Shown piece by piece: positions 42,273 to 53,527 of a stretch of DNA of 64,000 nt. Source of the DNA: Isochrysis galbana (lineage: Eukaryota > Haptophyta > Isochrysidales > Isochrysidaceae); contig CM030931.1 of the NCBI GenBank assembly GCA_018136815.1, forward strand, positions 9,005,881 to 9,069,880, in the 5' to 3' direction. Position numbers and translations under genes: made by a program. Each line of letters opens with the position of its first letter. Position 1 is the stretch's first letter. The notes below the pieces were generated by a model. It worked only from the letters and a program-made list of their open reading frames with translations, searched no databases and was not told where the DNA came from.

Positions 42273-44497
42273 TCAAACTGCAGCACTACCCGCCCCAAAG
42301 CTGCGCGTGAACTGCTCGTACCGAGCAAGCTCAGTCTGGGCTACTGACGGCTTGGTAGTCTTGAGCGCGGTGTCAAAGTGGGCATATGTGACGGGAGGGG
42401 GTAGCAGAGCGCCTCCAGGAATATCCATGAGCCCCATGCGCTTGGCACCACGCGCGGTTTCTGCGCACGGCTCCCACCAGCCATCGGCACGTTGTCTGAA
42501 AGTGCGTGATGCTTGCAGCTCGCGAAGAGGAGCCATCAAGGCGTCACGGACCTATAGGAAAGAATTCAAGAGGCGACGGTCACAAAGTTGTGGAGGACAT
42601 GCGTCCCTCTTTTACAAGCACGCCTATACCGTGCCTAGGACCGTGAAAAGGGTTGAGCGTGCATGGAGGTCGCGCGGAACTGATAAGACGCAGGCTGTGA
42701 TGGTGATTCGGCCCGGTAACGGCGACCGGCAAGCATAGAGCATGAATCGACGCTCTCATCAGCATAGATGAAGGCTTGGCGGTATTGAACCAGCGGACCA
42801 AGTGCAATCACAGATAGCGGATGCAATTGGCAAGAAAGAGGCAAATACAAGAGCTCCACATGCAGCCCATCAACCCAGGCGTCACACCAGCACAGAGATG
42901 TCTGCGCCAGAGAGTCCGGCGGTGCGCCTCGCGAGTTCGTCAATCTGACCGGCGCTCAACGCATTCGGCGTCGTTCCTAAATGGATTTCTATGAGCCGCC
43001 GGCGAGCGACTGTGTCGGGCAGTGGCACGTACACACGTCGTTCGAATCGCCGACGGACGGCAGGGTCAAGCTCCCACGGCACGTTTGTCGCCCCTAAAAT
43101 CAAGACGCCGGGACCAGTAGATGACCTGCACAGTGAATGCCATGTGATGGTCAGAAGCGTACTCGAAGCTGCGCGCTGGTGCTGTGCAATCCGCTGGAAA
43201 GCACTCTGAGATGATCGGATTAACGAATGCTCACATGCAGACGAGGAGCTCATTCTTCAGCCGCCTGGACGAGTCTGTCTCATTATCCGATCTTGTTGAG
43301 GTGAGAGCATCCACCTCATCGATAAAGATGATCGAGGGTTTGCGAGCCTCTGCGGCTTCGAAAAGTGCTCGCACCTGAGGTATAGGAAGGGCGCAGACAC
43401 TCGAGCCGTTGCCAAAGATCAGCAGAAAACGCGCAAGAAGTGATGACGGCACTCACCAGCTTCTCGGACTCGCCTACCCATTTTGACGTCACGTCTGCGG
43501 ACGATATGGAGAAGAAAGTGGCATCGACCTCCGACGCTACCGCTCGCGCCAGATGACTCTTGCCTGACGAATGAAGGGTCCCACCCGTGTGAGAGCGCTG
43601 AGATAGGCGAGCGCCGAGATAGGCAACTTATCCAGACACGCCTGGTAATACCTGGTAATATCTACCCGCGAATCGCAGCACGCGCTGGGCGTGCAGATCC
43701 GTAGCAGTGTGGATGATGGGTCCCAGCATTAGTTCCACAAAAGTGCTCCTTAGCCGGATGCCAACGCGGGATGCTTAGGGTAGTTAGTGTCTTGAGGTTG
43801 TAGGCGAGGCCTCACCTGTTCCCGGAGGCCCGTAGAGAAGTACTCCTTTCCAGGGCTTGCGTGCACCCACAAAGAGCGAGGGGAACTTGACGGGCAGCAC
43901 GACCGCTTCGTGCAAAGCCGCCTTGGCATCTTCCAACCCGGCAACATCCTCCCACCGGATGTTTGGCTTCTCCGTCAGAATTGCCGCCTCGAGCCCCGGA
44001 TCGAGTGGAGCAGATGTCGCGTGCGAAGTCTGATGCGGCTGCGCTCCCGTTCCCTTGGACGCAGCCTGCGGCCCACCCCGCGCGCCCCCACGTGCCCCTC
44101 TGCCACCTGCACCCCCCACTCCCGGCGGAAAAGGCGCTGTCGCCCTCCTGCCAAGCGCCACCTTTCCGCCCCCTCGCGCGGCTGGCTTGAGGGGCGACAC
44201 CTTTCGCTTGAGCTCCTCCGCCCGTTCTAGACATCGCCACGCGTTCTGCCTCATCTGGCTCGCCACGCCCTCATCCGGCTCTGTCCGGATGGTCGCGAGG
44301 AGCGAAGAGACTCCGGACTCATACAGAGCTAGTGCAAGAGCGGCCTCTCCGGCCTCGTCCGCCTTGGCCGCCTCGTTGAGAGTGCGCAGTGGTACGGCGT
44401 GCTTGCTCGGCGAACCGCTCGACGATGCGCCTGGGCTGCAGCTTCCCCCAGCACCGGAGGGGGAAGAGGAGGAGGAGAGGCGGCGCGAGGCGAACAT
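42273..44497 (-). CDS. VPS4: ESCRT-III disassembly AAA ATPase VPS4
   Basis: Five exons, 44497-43816, 43563-43457, 43374-43235, 43125-42888 and 42551-42273, encode about 481 residues, slightly longer than the usual 435-445. The N-terminal MIT domain is at about residues 25-105 ([20 protein letters not shown]). A Gly-rich linker and the AAA module follow: [20 protein letters not shown], Walker [14 protein letters not shown] formed across the first junction, [12 protein letters not shown], Walker [11 protein letters not shown], sensor [12 protein letters not shown], and arginine fingers [13 protein letters not shown]. The C-terminal [20 protein letters not shown], then YEQFTRSFG, is diagnostic of VPS4 rather than katanin or spastin. 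It disassembles ESCRT-III at endosomes, the midbody and other membranes. The ATG at 44497 was chosen because the frame further up has only a GTG. Upstream lie a GA/CT tract and an AGTACTCTAG cluster. Confidence 0.93.
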
Positions 44498-44524
44498 CGC
44501 GCACCTCACGCAACAGTCCCACGC

Positions 44525-44542
44525 GATGAGAGAGAGAGAGAA

Positions 44543-44591
<49 letters not shown>

Positions 44592-44615
44592 AGAGAAGAG
44601 AGAACAGAGAAAAGG
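44525..44615. repeat. GA-rich tract upstream of VPS4
   Basis: Nearly pure AGAGAG on the + strand, CT on the VPS4 coding strand. It ends about 28 bp from the ATG, so it probably lies in the 5' UTR. Confidence 0.9.
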
Positions 44616-44663
44616 ACTGCTCAAACCTAAGTACTTCACACCCTTCAAAGTAGAGCTATGAAG

Positions 44664-44693
44664 GAGAGTAGTACTCTAGTACTCTAGAGTAGC
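44664..44693. promoter_or_regulatory. AGTACTCTAG motif cluster upstream of VPS4
   Basis: AGTAGTACTCTAGTACTCTA followed by GAGTAG, 170-195 bp upstream of the ATG at 44497. It is the closest match to the cluster before the glycosyltransferase gene; a further GGAGTACTCC lies at about 44746. Confidence 0.45.
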
Positions 44694-44699
44694 ACGGAA

Positions 44700-46695
44700 A
44701 CAACGAGTAAGTACAGGACGACTCCGAGAGGACAGGAGTACTCCTTCCTACTTTACTCCAAGTCAAAAATATTCTTGGGGTCCCTTGAGGAGAACAAAGC
44801 TCAAAAAAAATGAAAAAATAAAACCTCAAGGGACTGTACCAGCCCGGTACGAACGATAATCAGTTGTGTATTTTGACCGTGCGTGGCCTCTCTTTCGTAA
44901 CTCTTTTTCCCCCTTTGCGCGCGGAGAGCAGCGAGCAACCGCGGGGGCGCAGCCCCCCCCCCCCCTAGACGTGCCATGGCGGCTGTGCCTCGCGTGGTCA
45001 GCCCTCGCCGGGAGCGCCGTCGGACGGAAAGCGACCGTTTATACAATGCGGCCTTGTCCACGACCAGCCTGAGCTGAAAGCGCACGTTCACACGCAGACT
45101 GCTCGGCTACGAGCGGCGCCGCTGCCGCGACATCTACTTCCGAGGGCGGGGGAAGGGGCGGGGGGGCGGGGGGGGGGAGGGTAGAGGGGGGGGGGGGGCA
45201 GTAGAGGTCACAAGTGCAGAACGGGGACGGTAGAAGTCCCGCGCCTTCAGAGGCGGAGTGAGGATATGGATATATTATGGCTGAATACTTGGCGTCGCTA
45301 TCGAAAAAGTAAAAAGTCGTCGTTTTGTAATGTGACATCCTCATTTCATCCCATAAAACTGAGAATTGATTATGAGCCCATACCCATATCTCCCTTCACT
45401 GCTCACACTGCACACTACGCCACGCCCAACACACAACGGAAGCTGTTACTGATAATGCATCAGTACTAGTACTAGTACGGACTTCTAGTCCGGACAACGG
45501 CCTGCCTGCCTGCCGTATGCATGCAGCAGGTAGACCGTCCATACAATTTATGACACAAGTCACCCGCGCAGCGAGCACAAATTCGACGAAATTCATCTCC
45601 TGTGGCCCATTTTCTTACATCGAGTCGGCGTCTTTGCCTTTGCAGAGGGATGAGACTCTCAGGGGGGTCAGGCGGGGCTATGCGCGTCGCTCGCTCATGA
45701 CTCATGAGCCCATTCGGGCGGCCTAACTAAAACCAATGGCTTCCACAGCCGGTCACCAGTCAGATGGGACGGCAGGGGCAAGGTGGAATGCTTGCTGAGC
45801 GCGCGATTCAAAAGCGCTGGCTCACCTCAACCAGTCCTCACCAACGCTCGTATGCTCAACGCTCAACGTCCGTCTACAAAACAGGGAAGATCGGAAGATG
45901 TTGAGTCTATGAATTAATTAGCTCTCAAAAGCTCGTGCATGTGGGCTTGTATGGGCTAACTCTAACTCTAGGGCCCTGTATGTGCGGCATACCTCTGAAA
46001 ACTCGTATCAAGGCACAAGGCCAGACGATTCCAGCGCGAGCGCAGACACAGCACACAGCACACTGCGCGAGCGAGTGGGATGAGGGGACGCATGGGGGGC
46101 CATGGGGCGTCACGAGCCGGAGCGTTGGTGCATCCATTGCCACCGCCAGCTGTCCCGCAAAGGGGCCAGGGCGACAACTTTCTCACCTGTGGGTATCGCC
46201 AAGAAATGGTCGTGGCGGCCGCGCTGCCGCGCTGTCCTCTGGTAGGCAGTAGGCAGGCAATCGCAAACAGGGACGGCCGCCATCGCCATCCCTACAAGAA
46301 CGAGTAAACATGATCTTTTACGTGAACATGAAAATAATTCTATTCGTGAGTAGTTCCCCCCCCCCCCCCCACTTCGCTACAGTGGAATACCGGAGTTGGA
46401 ATACCGGAGGGAATACAGAATACAAGCAGAGGGGGGAGCACCGGAGGGGCGGAGTACCGGAGGCGCATAACATTGTGTATGGCTAATGGTGGTAGTATTA
46501 GCATGTGCATGTAGCACATAATACTAGACTGCGCCCGACAACCCACACAATAGGCAATGGGCCGTTCTGCGCCGTTGACATCAACTTGCGCATAGCCTGC
46601 CGTGGCGAGTGGCGAGGGCTGTTTTCGCATGGTGAACACGCGGCGAGCGTGGCCTCGAGAGGTGCTTTCAGAAGGAGAGCGCCCTGATCGAGGAC
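44700..46695. other. Intergenic stretch, no gene recognised
   Basis: Frames on both strands are short and without domains. Poly-C/poly-G runs are at 44957-44970, 45150-45198 and 46357-46370. The segment 46385-46460 is a small array of GGAGGGG/GAATACCGGAGG words. Confidence 0.4.
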
Positions 46696-49600
46696 TCAAT
46701 CTGGGCTGTAGCTTGGGCCAAATGTCGCTATCGCGACCTCGCCTCTCCATATGGCGTGCGAGCTGCGCGCGACCTCCACTACGATCCTTCGATCCGTTGG
46801 CAGCTCAACTGGCACCGTGAAGCGCACGAGCCGTCCGTCACCAATGCTAGCGATTGCGACGTCTCCAGGAGAAATGCTTACAGGAACGGTGATCTCAAAC
46901 AACTCAATGATAAAAGGGGCGGCATTCTCGGAGGAAAACGCAGCAAAATCGTCACTACCATTGCAGCACTCACCGCTGGTGGGCGCGTCGTCCTCAACAT
47001 TCGTCCCAATCGTGCCATCCTCCGCAAAAACGGAGGTGTCGACTTTCGTGTTCCAAGTGGGTGCACAGAAGACGACGCCCCCCGGCGTTGACGGCAATAG
47101 AAGCGCAGCAAGTGGAGGGTCCGAGGTGGTTTGCGCGGCGGTCGCCGCCGTTCCGCCCGATCGGAGTTCATCCAGCGTGCTTCCATCGCCGTCACCGCTC
47201 GCCCTAGGTATTCCACTCCCGCTCGACGCGACGCACTCGTCGCTCTGAGGAGTCGTAGTTTGGCCGGGGTCGGACTCGGTGGCGACGTGTGGCAGCTGCA
47301 CTAGAAGAAGGCGGGGCTCGCTGGAGGACTCACCAGATGCCACTTCCACCGCAAACCGCGCCTGCCCAGCGCGAACTGCAGCGCGCGCGCTGAGCGGGGG
47401 CGGCAAACTATCGGCGCCCTCAGCGCTCGGCTCGGGAGGGAAAACAGGGGGTTTGTGCTGCAGCCGGATGTGGAGCGGCTGTCCTGATGCAGCCGCGTGA
47501 GGCACCAAGACTGCGACCCGTGAGAGGCGACCGGGACCCTCGTCAAGATGGACACTCACCATCACCACGTTCCCCGCCTCAAGGGCGGTGTTGCATTCAA
47601 GCACGTACTCAGAGGCTAAGGAGTCCTGAGAGCAGGTGACACTAGCTGTAGGCTGGGTACGCCGTGCTCCCTCCACAAATGGCACATCCGTGGGGCGTGT
47701 TCGACCGGGACGGCAAGCTGAAGGTGTGCCATCAGACGCCGCCGTGGTTAATGACCGCGTGCAAGGGCCGTTGCCATCAAGCTGAGGGAGCTTGAGAGCT
47801 AGCTTGCCGCCCCGCCAGCCCTTGGGCGCCATGACATTTAGTCGGATGCCTGCAAACTCCGCTTGGAACGGCTGGCCTGGCTTAATACCCGGAGGAGGCA
47901 CCACGTAGTAGAGCCCCTGGCAAGAGGGCGGCGCAGGCCGTCGGGGAGTCGGCTGTGGCCGCTCGTTTGAGGTGGGGGCAGCAGCGGTGGCGGAGTTGAG
48001 GCAGAGCGCGGAAATGGACTGGAGCGCCAAGTTGACCGCGCCCCTGCCTCGAATCACGGCCGATCGATTCTCATGCTGCGAGCCGGCAGCGCCAGATGGT
48101 ATGTATGACATGGTATGGAAGTCGAAGAGTCGCATCAGTCTAGCGTTCATGGCGACCTCAACGCCTCCGTTGAGCCCGGTTGAGGTGGGCCTGATTCCGT
48201 GCTGGCCGTCGAGTTGGAGTAATCCGTCTTCGTCGCAAGTGGCAGCTGCCGAAGGCGCCGTCACCGCAGCCGAGCTGGCGACTGGACCCTCACCCAATGC
48301 CCGACCAACACGATCCGTGGCCATCTCGCACGACAACTGTTCGGCGCCCCACTCGTACGAGGCATCGTCTGCCACGGAAGGCAGGAACAGCTCGTCCTCG
48401 CTGTCATTGTGCTTGCTGCGAGCAGCCCTGCTCGGAGCGGGAGCAGGCAAGGTGCGTGCCGTGGCCGTCTCGGGGTGCATCTCGTCCGACGCCAATAACG
48501 AGCAGAGCAAGCCCTCGCAACCAATGGTTTCCCACACATTCATCGTCGAAATGGTCGCGTGCAACCGCTTTCCCAGACTTCCCACGCCGCGTGGACGTTC
48601 AGCCACGATGGGGTCGAGCCCAGCAACATCGTCACGTACTCGATCCGCCTCTTGACGGAACTCGCGCCAGCGCATCACCACCCGGTCCCAAACACCTGAT
48701 GGCGTCTCATGCCACGCGTGCACGGGCGTGGGCGTGCCCGCGCCATGCACAACGCTAGCGGCGCCCTCCTCTACAGCAGGTACGTCGCCACCAGCTTCCT
48801 CGATGGTCTCAGACGAAGATCGTGCTGAGGCTCGCGCTAATACTGCATCACGCCGCCATGCGTCCCAGAGCGCCAGTGAATGCGCCCTGCGATCTTTCGG
48901 TAGCTCCGCTTCTGGCTCGATCGGTCCGCCCACTCTCAGTAACGGCCCGGAACCGCAGTGCCTAAAGCTCGGATAGGCGTCCCAGCGGGGACCTGCGGGT
49001 ATCTGCCACGTCTCGCGGGGCGCGTTAGCGTGGGCAGCGGCAAGTATTGGTGACCTTGGCGATGATAGCTCGATCGTGTGGGCCGATGACAACTCGGCTA
49101 AGCGCCCATTCGCCCTGATCTCACACAGTTCTTCTGGCGAGAGGTCCTGGGAGGAGCTCTCAAAGGGCAGCAGGCCGTCGCGCACCGAGGATGCCGCCGG
49201 AGGACCTTCACAGCAGAGGGCCCGGCTTGCCGTTGGCCCCGGCAATAATGTGACGGCCGTCGTGGAGGCCTGCGTCATGACCGCAACGGCTCGCGAGACC
49301 GCCTGTGCTGCAGCCATCATACGAGCTGGTGGATCTGCTGCCGTGCTCTGCGAGGCGTCCGCCAATTTCCGCCTCTTGCTGCGCGCCATACAACCTCGAT
49401 TGGTTCTGCCTCCTTGTGCGCCCTCGGCTCCTTGTTCCCCTAGTACCTTCCTGCGCCAACGCCCTCGTCCGCGTGTGGCATCACCACCTGTCGTTGCGCT
49501 TACAGCATCGTCACAGTCGGTGGGGGCCACACACATTTCCTCCTCGCTTTCTGCCAACCCTTCGCACCGGCCACCCAGCGCTAGTAGCACTTCGCCGGCC

Positions 49601-50766
49601 TCGAGTGATGAGTGAGGCGACCCACCGCTCTGTGCCGCGTGCTGGGCTCCATTTCGGTGCCGAGCAGCCTGCCGTGTTCCCCGTTTGCCGGCTGGGCTCT
49701 CCCCCTCCTCCCTCGCTGCGTCAATTGGTGGGCGAGAAGCAGCGAGTACGGCGGAGGCGGTGTGGCGGCCGCCATTTCTTGCAGCAGCAGAAATAGTTGA
49801 GCCGTGATGTCTATTTGACACGCTCAAGCACACCCCACGCCCGTGTCCTCTGCCCCGCCTGCTGCCCCTCGCAGTACGTGCGATCCGATTGGTATCTTTC
49901 AACACCGCCCGCTCATCCTTCCTAGTCTTGTGCTCCACGTTGCCTCTTTCCTCCGACCGCCCTCCTTGCCGGATAACGAGACCTGCCAGCTCGCATGCCG
50001 AGTTCATCCTCACGTCATGTTGTGCTCCGCTAGTGACCGACGATTGCCCAACTGTGCTTGCTTGGCGCCTGCGCATGTTCGCTCTTTTTGCCATATCTAC
50101 CTCGTTCGCCTCGCTTTCACCGCACCTTTCTCTCAGATCTCGCTTCCGTCGCGTTCCTCGCTCGCTCGCGACCCCGCTCTTAAATCGTTCCTGATTCTCG
50201 TTCCCATCATCTTCTCTTCCAGACAGTGTGCATGGTGCCATTCTCCTGTCCCTTGCGCGGAGATCCTCCTCATAGATTTCGTCTTCATCAAGGTCGAGCT
50301 GCAAACCATCTGTCTGATCACCAACCCCTCTTCCTATCCCTCTCCCCCTTCCCCTCCGCTTTGCCTCCCACCTCCCTCTCCCCTTGCCTCGTCTTCCACC
50401 TTCTCCTCTCGCTCTCCCCTCGTCCCTGCCTCCCTCCGCCTCCCTGTTGCTATGCTCCGTTCCCTCCCTGCTGCCCTCTGCTCCTCCTCCTTCGCCTCCA
50501 GCACTCACCGCCTCCCCCTCTCCCCTCCTCCCTCTCCTTCCCTCTCTCTCCTTCTCTCCCTCCCCTCTCTCTCCTCTCTCTCCTTCCTCCGCCTCTCTCT
50601 CCTCCTCCCTCTCTCTCTCTGAGAGCCGGCCGACGTCGTGGGTGCGGCGCGGCGTGACAGCGAATGAGCGCGCCGGCCGCGCCCTCTGGCCCAACGCGAC
50701 CACCTCGCAGATGCCCGCGTGCCATGCTGGCTTGGTGCAGCCCATCTGGCCGCACAGCGGCGCCAT
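46696..50766 (-). CDS. Unknown 1356-residue protein with N-terminal Cys/His motif and PGQ-type beta motifs
   Basis: The frame is open from the ATG at 50766 to the TGA at 46696. The frame continues upstream only through a CT tract (Ser/Leu/Phe repeats), so the ATG beginning MAPLCGQMGCTKPAWHAGIC was chosen. CxxxxC..WHxGxC looks like a small zinc-binding finger. Residues 60-600 are basic, Arg/Glu-rich and low-complexity, with nuclear-signal-like patches. The C-terminal 450 residues contain beta motifs (YYVVPPPGIKPGQPFQAEFA, IRLNVMAPKGWRGGKLALKL, RVAVLVPHAAASGQPLHIRL, ITVPVSISPGDVAIASI), resembling the V(x)PPGVxPGQ repeats seen in algal and oomycete proteins. A chromatin or transcription role is plausible but not shown. 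No intron is needed. Confidence 0.68.
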   Translation of the reverse strand: MAPLCGQMGCTKPAWHAGICEVVALGQRARPARSFAVTPRRTHDVGRLSEREREEEREAEEGERGERGEGEKEREGRRGRRGEGEAVSAGGEGGGAEGSREGTEHSNREAEGGRDEGRARGEGGRRGKGRGRWEAKRRGRGRGIGRGVGDQTDGLQLDLDEDEIYEEDLRARDRRMAPCTLSGREDDGNENQERFKSGVASERGTRRKRDLRERCGESEANEVDMAKRANMRRRQASTVGQSSVTSGAQHDVRMNSACELAGLVIRQGGRSEERGNVEHKTRKDERAVLKDTNRIARTARGSRRGRGHGRGVCLSVSNRHHGSTISAAARNGGRHTASAVLAASRPPIDAAREEGESPAGKRGTRQAARHRNGAQHAAQSGGSPHSSLEAGEVLLALGGRCEGLAESEEEMCVAPTDCDDAVSATTGGDATRGRGRWRRKVLGEQGAEGAQGGRTNRGCMARSKRRKLADASQSTAADPPARMMAAAQAVSRAVAVMTQASTTAVTLLPGPTASRALCCEGPPAASSVRDGLLPFESSSQDLSPEELCEIRANGRLAELSSAHTIELSSPRSPILAAAHANAPRETWQIPAGPRWDAYPSFRHCGSGPLLRVGGPIEPEAELPKDRRAHSLALWDAWRRDAVLARASARSSSETIEEAGGDVPAVEEGAASVVHGAGTPTPVHAWHETPSGVWDRVVMRWREFRQEADRVRDDVAGLDPIVAERPRGVGSLGKRLHATISTMNVWETIGCEGLLCSLLASDEMHPETATARTLPAPAPSRAARSKHNDSEDELFLPSVADDASYEWGAEQLSCEMATDRVGRALGEGPVASSAAVTAPSAAATCDEDGLLQLDGQHGIRPTSTGLNGGVEVAMNARLMRLFDFHTMSYIPSGAAGSQHENRSAVIRGRGAVNLALQSISALCLNSATAAAPTSNERPQPTPRRPAPPSCQGLYYVVPPPGIKPGQPFQAEFAGIRLNVMAPKGWRGGKLALKLPQLDGNGPCTRSLTTAASDGTPSACRPGRTRPTDVPFVEGARRTQPTASVTCSQDSLASEYVLECNTALEAGNVVMVSVHLDEGPGRLSRVAVLVPHAAASGQPLHIRLQHKPPVFPPEPSAEGADSLPPPLSARAAVRAGQARFAVEVASGESSSEPRLLLVQLPHVATESDPGQTTTPQSDECVASSGSGIPRASGDGDGSTLDELRSGGTAATAAQTTSDPPLAALLLPSTPGGVVFCAPTWNTKVDTSVFAEDGTIGTNVEDDAPTSGECCNGSDDFAAFSSENAAPFIIELFEITVPVSISPGDVAIASIGDGRLVRFTVPVELPTDRRIVVEVARSSHAIWRGEVAIATFGPSYSPD

Positions 50767-50887
50767 GAGAGAGGGAGGGAGGGAGGGAGGGAAGGAGAGA
50801 GAGAAGAGAGGGAAAGAGAGAGAAGAGAGAGGGGGTGGGAGGGAGAGAGGGGGTGGGAGGGGAGGGGGAGAAAGAGAGAGAGTAGGG

Positions 50888-50919
<32 letters not shown>

Positions 50920-51014
50920 GAAGAGAGAGAGGAAGAGAGAGAGGATGAGAGAGAGGAAGAGAGAGAGGAAGAGAGAGAGGAAGAGAGAGAGGAAGAGAGA
51001 GAGGAAGAGAGAGA

Positions 51015-51052
<38 letters not shown>

Positions 51053-51055
51053 ACT
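50767..51055. repeat. GA-rich tract with 12-bp AGAGAGAGGAAG units
   Basis: A purine tract on the + strand. At 50910-51020 it holds a regular 12-bp repeat GAAGAGAGAGAG, then pure GA. It directly abuts the 50766 start on its coding strand as CT. Confidence 0.92.
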
Positions 51056-51610
51056 CTTCTCTCGTTTTACTGAGCTCTTCCTGCTGTGAGAAAGGGAAGT
51101 TGTGTATTCAGGCTATTCATAGGCACTCTACTCTATACAACCAGACTTATTTTTGTGTGGGCGGTTTGACATACTACTTTACTCGTAGTATGTGAGAGGA
51201 GAGAACTGGCGCGAAGAAGGGGTTGTTCCCGCCTCGACTTTTCACTGGCAGCGTCTAAATATCCATTCTACATCTACACGTCATTTAGTAGATACTAGTA
51301 CAGTATGGGTGCACCACTAAGAAAACAGGAGTGAACAAAGGTCGTTTGCCTTCATTTGGTACCCCCCGAACACACACAAGCGACAAGCGCGCCCTCCCTC
51401 TCTGCTCTCTGGTGCTGGTGTCGTCTTGTGTCTTTATGGACCGAAGAAAGTTATTACCGCATCCTTGTGATGGTGATGGTATCGGGTGTCGGCGTCAAAG
51501 ACTTTATTTCTTCCCTGAGTCGAATGATTCCACACGACATTCGAGTGATGTTTTCTTGATGCCGAAAATCGTGACACGCACGCCAGTACATGGAAGATTC
51601 GGGCGGGCCA
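51056..51610. other. Intergenic stretch
   Basis: No gene recognised. The segment 51300-51365 resembles the reverse of 16890-16920 (CCTGTTTTCTTA, GGTGCACCCAT) and part of 18575-18600. Confidence 0.35.
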
Positions 51611-51611
51611 C

Positions 51612-51842
51612 TCAGAGGCACAGGACACAAGAGGAAGGCGTGAACAACCACTGGGGGCCGGTGCACCCCGCCCAACCCAGCCCTCCCCACGACCTGGGCC
51701 CCTACGTAGAGCACAAGGGCACAAGGGGAGATGCCGTAAGGCGGGAAGTGAGGGAGAGGAAGGGAAATGGGCGTGGCTACGCTACAGTAGATGATCCCAA
51801 GGCCACGCGCGAGGCGAGATTATTAAAAGGTTTTTTTTCTTA
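51612..51842 (+). repeat. Dispersed short repeat, copy 2 of 4
   Basis: Contains CACAGGACACAAGAGGAAGG, ACCACTGGGGGCCGG, GGGCGTGGCTAC, GGCCACGCGCGAGGCGAG and ATTATTAAAAGGTTTTTTTT. It is longest in common with 62310-62545; the other relatives are 13340-13500 and 60500-60665. Confidence 0.6.
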
Positions 51843-51912
51843 ATGCCGAAAAGGTCCGCTCTTTTCTCGCTCGGTCTTTGTTCGTACTACCGTAGGCAGG
51901 TGACGAATTGGA

Positions 51913-51995
51913 ATGGCCCAGAGGGCCTGAGGGCAATGAGGAAGGAGCAAGGCCGGCGGCAGGCGCGGCGAAGGAGACGACTTCGGAGCAGGGTG
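51913..51995 (-). repeat. Third copy of the 130-bp repeat of 19640/19984
   Basis: GGCCTGAGGGCAATGAGGAA, then GCAGGCGCGGCGAAGGAGAC and GACTTCGGA, in the orientation of 19984-20112. Confidence 0.65.
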
Positions 51996-52130
51996 TATGG
52001 GTTCACGTTTACCCGGTGTTGACCCACTTTGCGTTAACACCTCCATTGGCTAGGTGTGGCACATGCGTTAACACCTCAATCTGCAAGTGTTGGTACCAGC
52101 AGCGGGTTAACACCACACTGCCAGTGCTGT

Positions 52131-53207
52131 AGGGAAAACCCAGTGAGGCGGACCGACCTACGTCGGGCGACTCACCGGGGGAAAACACCGAGGGGGGGGG
52201 GGGGGGGGCTCTCGTCGAGAAGCAGAACGGCCCTTGCAGCTCGCGCCGCGAGCAGTCCTCGAAGAAATAAATGACTGCACCCCCCGATACCTGCCACAAG
52301 GACGTCTTGAGCCACTCCCTTCCTCTCTTCCTCCTGTCGCCAGCCGCCCCCCTTCGCCCGTTTGCTAACGCAAACGGGGCCCGTTTCTTACCACACTCCA
52401 TGGGGGGGGTGCAAAACCCCCCCTCTCCCTCTCTCCATTCTTCTCCACCCCTCTCCTTGCGGCGCGTCGCCATGCGGCGCGCCACGGCCTGCTCTCAGAG
52501 GCCCGGATTTTCTCGGGGCTAGGGGGGTGAGGGCGAAGTGCTTGTGGAGGCAAGCAACAAGCAAGCGCGCCTCGATGTTAGAGGTGGTGGGCTGGAAGTC
52601 GATCGAGGAAACGGAGATAAGGGGAGCTCCTCCGGCGCGGTTGTGCGCGGCACGCCTGTCGCCCGCACCACACGCCGCGCCGTGTGGCGGGTCGCGCACA
52701 AGGGGACGGGCTACGCCGTGCTCGGCGTGGGCGTCTAGGCGTCTACCAGGCCCTCTCGGGGCGCGCCCTCATGCCGAGCCAAGGCGACGCCGTTCTCGTC
52801 GCGTACGTGGTGCTCCTGGGCCTCTCCTTCGGGGTGCTCGCGGGGGGGCTCATGGTAGGGTGAGAGTCCCCACGGGAGGGGAAGAAACCCTGAGGGAAAG
52901 GAGACCAAATGAAGGCAAGCCGCCTTCTCCCACGCTTGCCACGCTGGCCATTGGAGCCTCCCAGCGGCCTCTGTATGCCTGGCGACCAGGGGAGGGGGGG
53001 AGTCAGCTCGAGGGCAGGCCCAGTATGGGCGTGGGAGTGCGATTCGCGGCCCGCGCCCACTAGGGGTCTGGGCCAGAGTGTTGATTGCCCAGCCCCTGCC
53101 AGAGGGCAGGGGCTGAGGTTGATTGTACGGGCCCACCCCGGGGGGTGTCCGCGATGGAGAGAGGGGGGCGCGAGGCCCCCATTGACCCCCACTTATAAAA
53201 GTAGGTT
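52131..53207 (-). mobile_element. Inverted, longer copy of the 26652-27596 element
   Basis: Read on the minus strand it starts CTACTTTTATAAGTGGGGGT at 53207 and ends near CGGTCCGCCTCACTGGGTTT at 52131, matching the copy at 26.7-27.4 kb at both ends. About 400 bp in the middle (52505-52910) is absent from the first copy. Frames inside it (for example 52735-53319) have no recognisable domain. Confidence 0.7.
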
Positions 53208-53527
53208 CATATTGAAAGGTTCTTCGTAACATACACAGTAATACACCATACATCGCCCCTGTTGTCATAACTTTTTTTAAGCCCGATAGTTCAAGATCAA
53301 TGTACACCAAGCCGTACATTTTCGTTCAGGCTGCTGACGGGCCTGAGCCCTCACCCCCTCTGAACTGTGAACCGTCTCTCACCGCCGCACCTGCCGCCGA
53401 TGACCGATGAGAGTCAAACCATTGACGTGGATGGAGAAATATGAAAACGCTAAAGTTCCCTCGGCTCCGGCTTCCGATCTTAGATGAAGTGGCGAGGGAG
53501 TTGTGTGCTCCCGACTGAGCCTCATCA

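Noticed and set aside
50767..51054. N-terminal extension of the 1356-residue protein
   Set aside because: It consists only of Ser/Leu/Phe repeats encoded by the CT tract.
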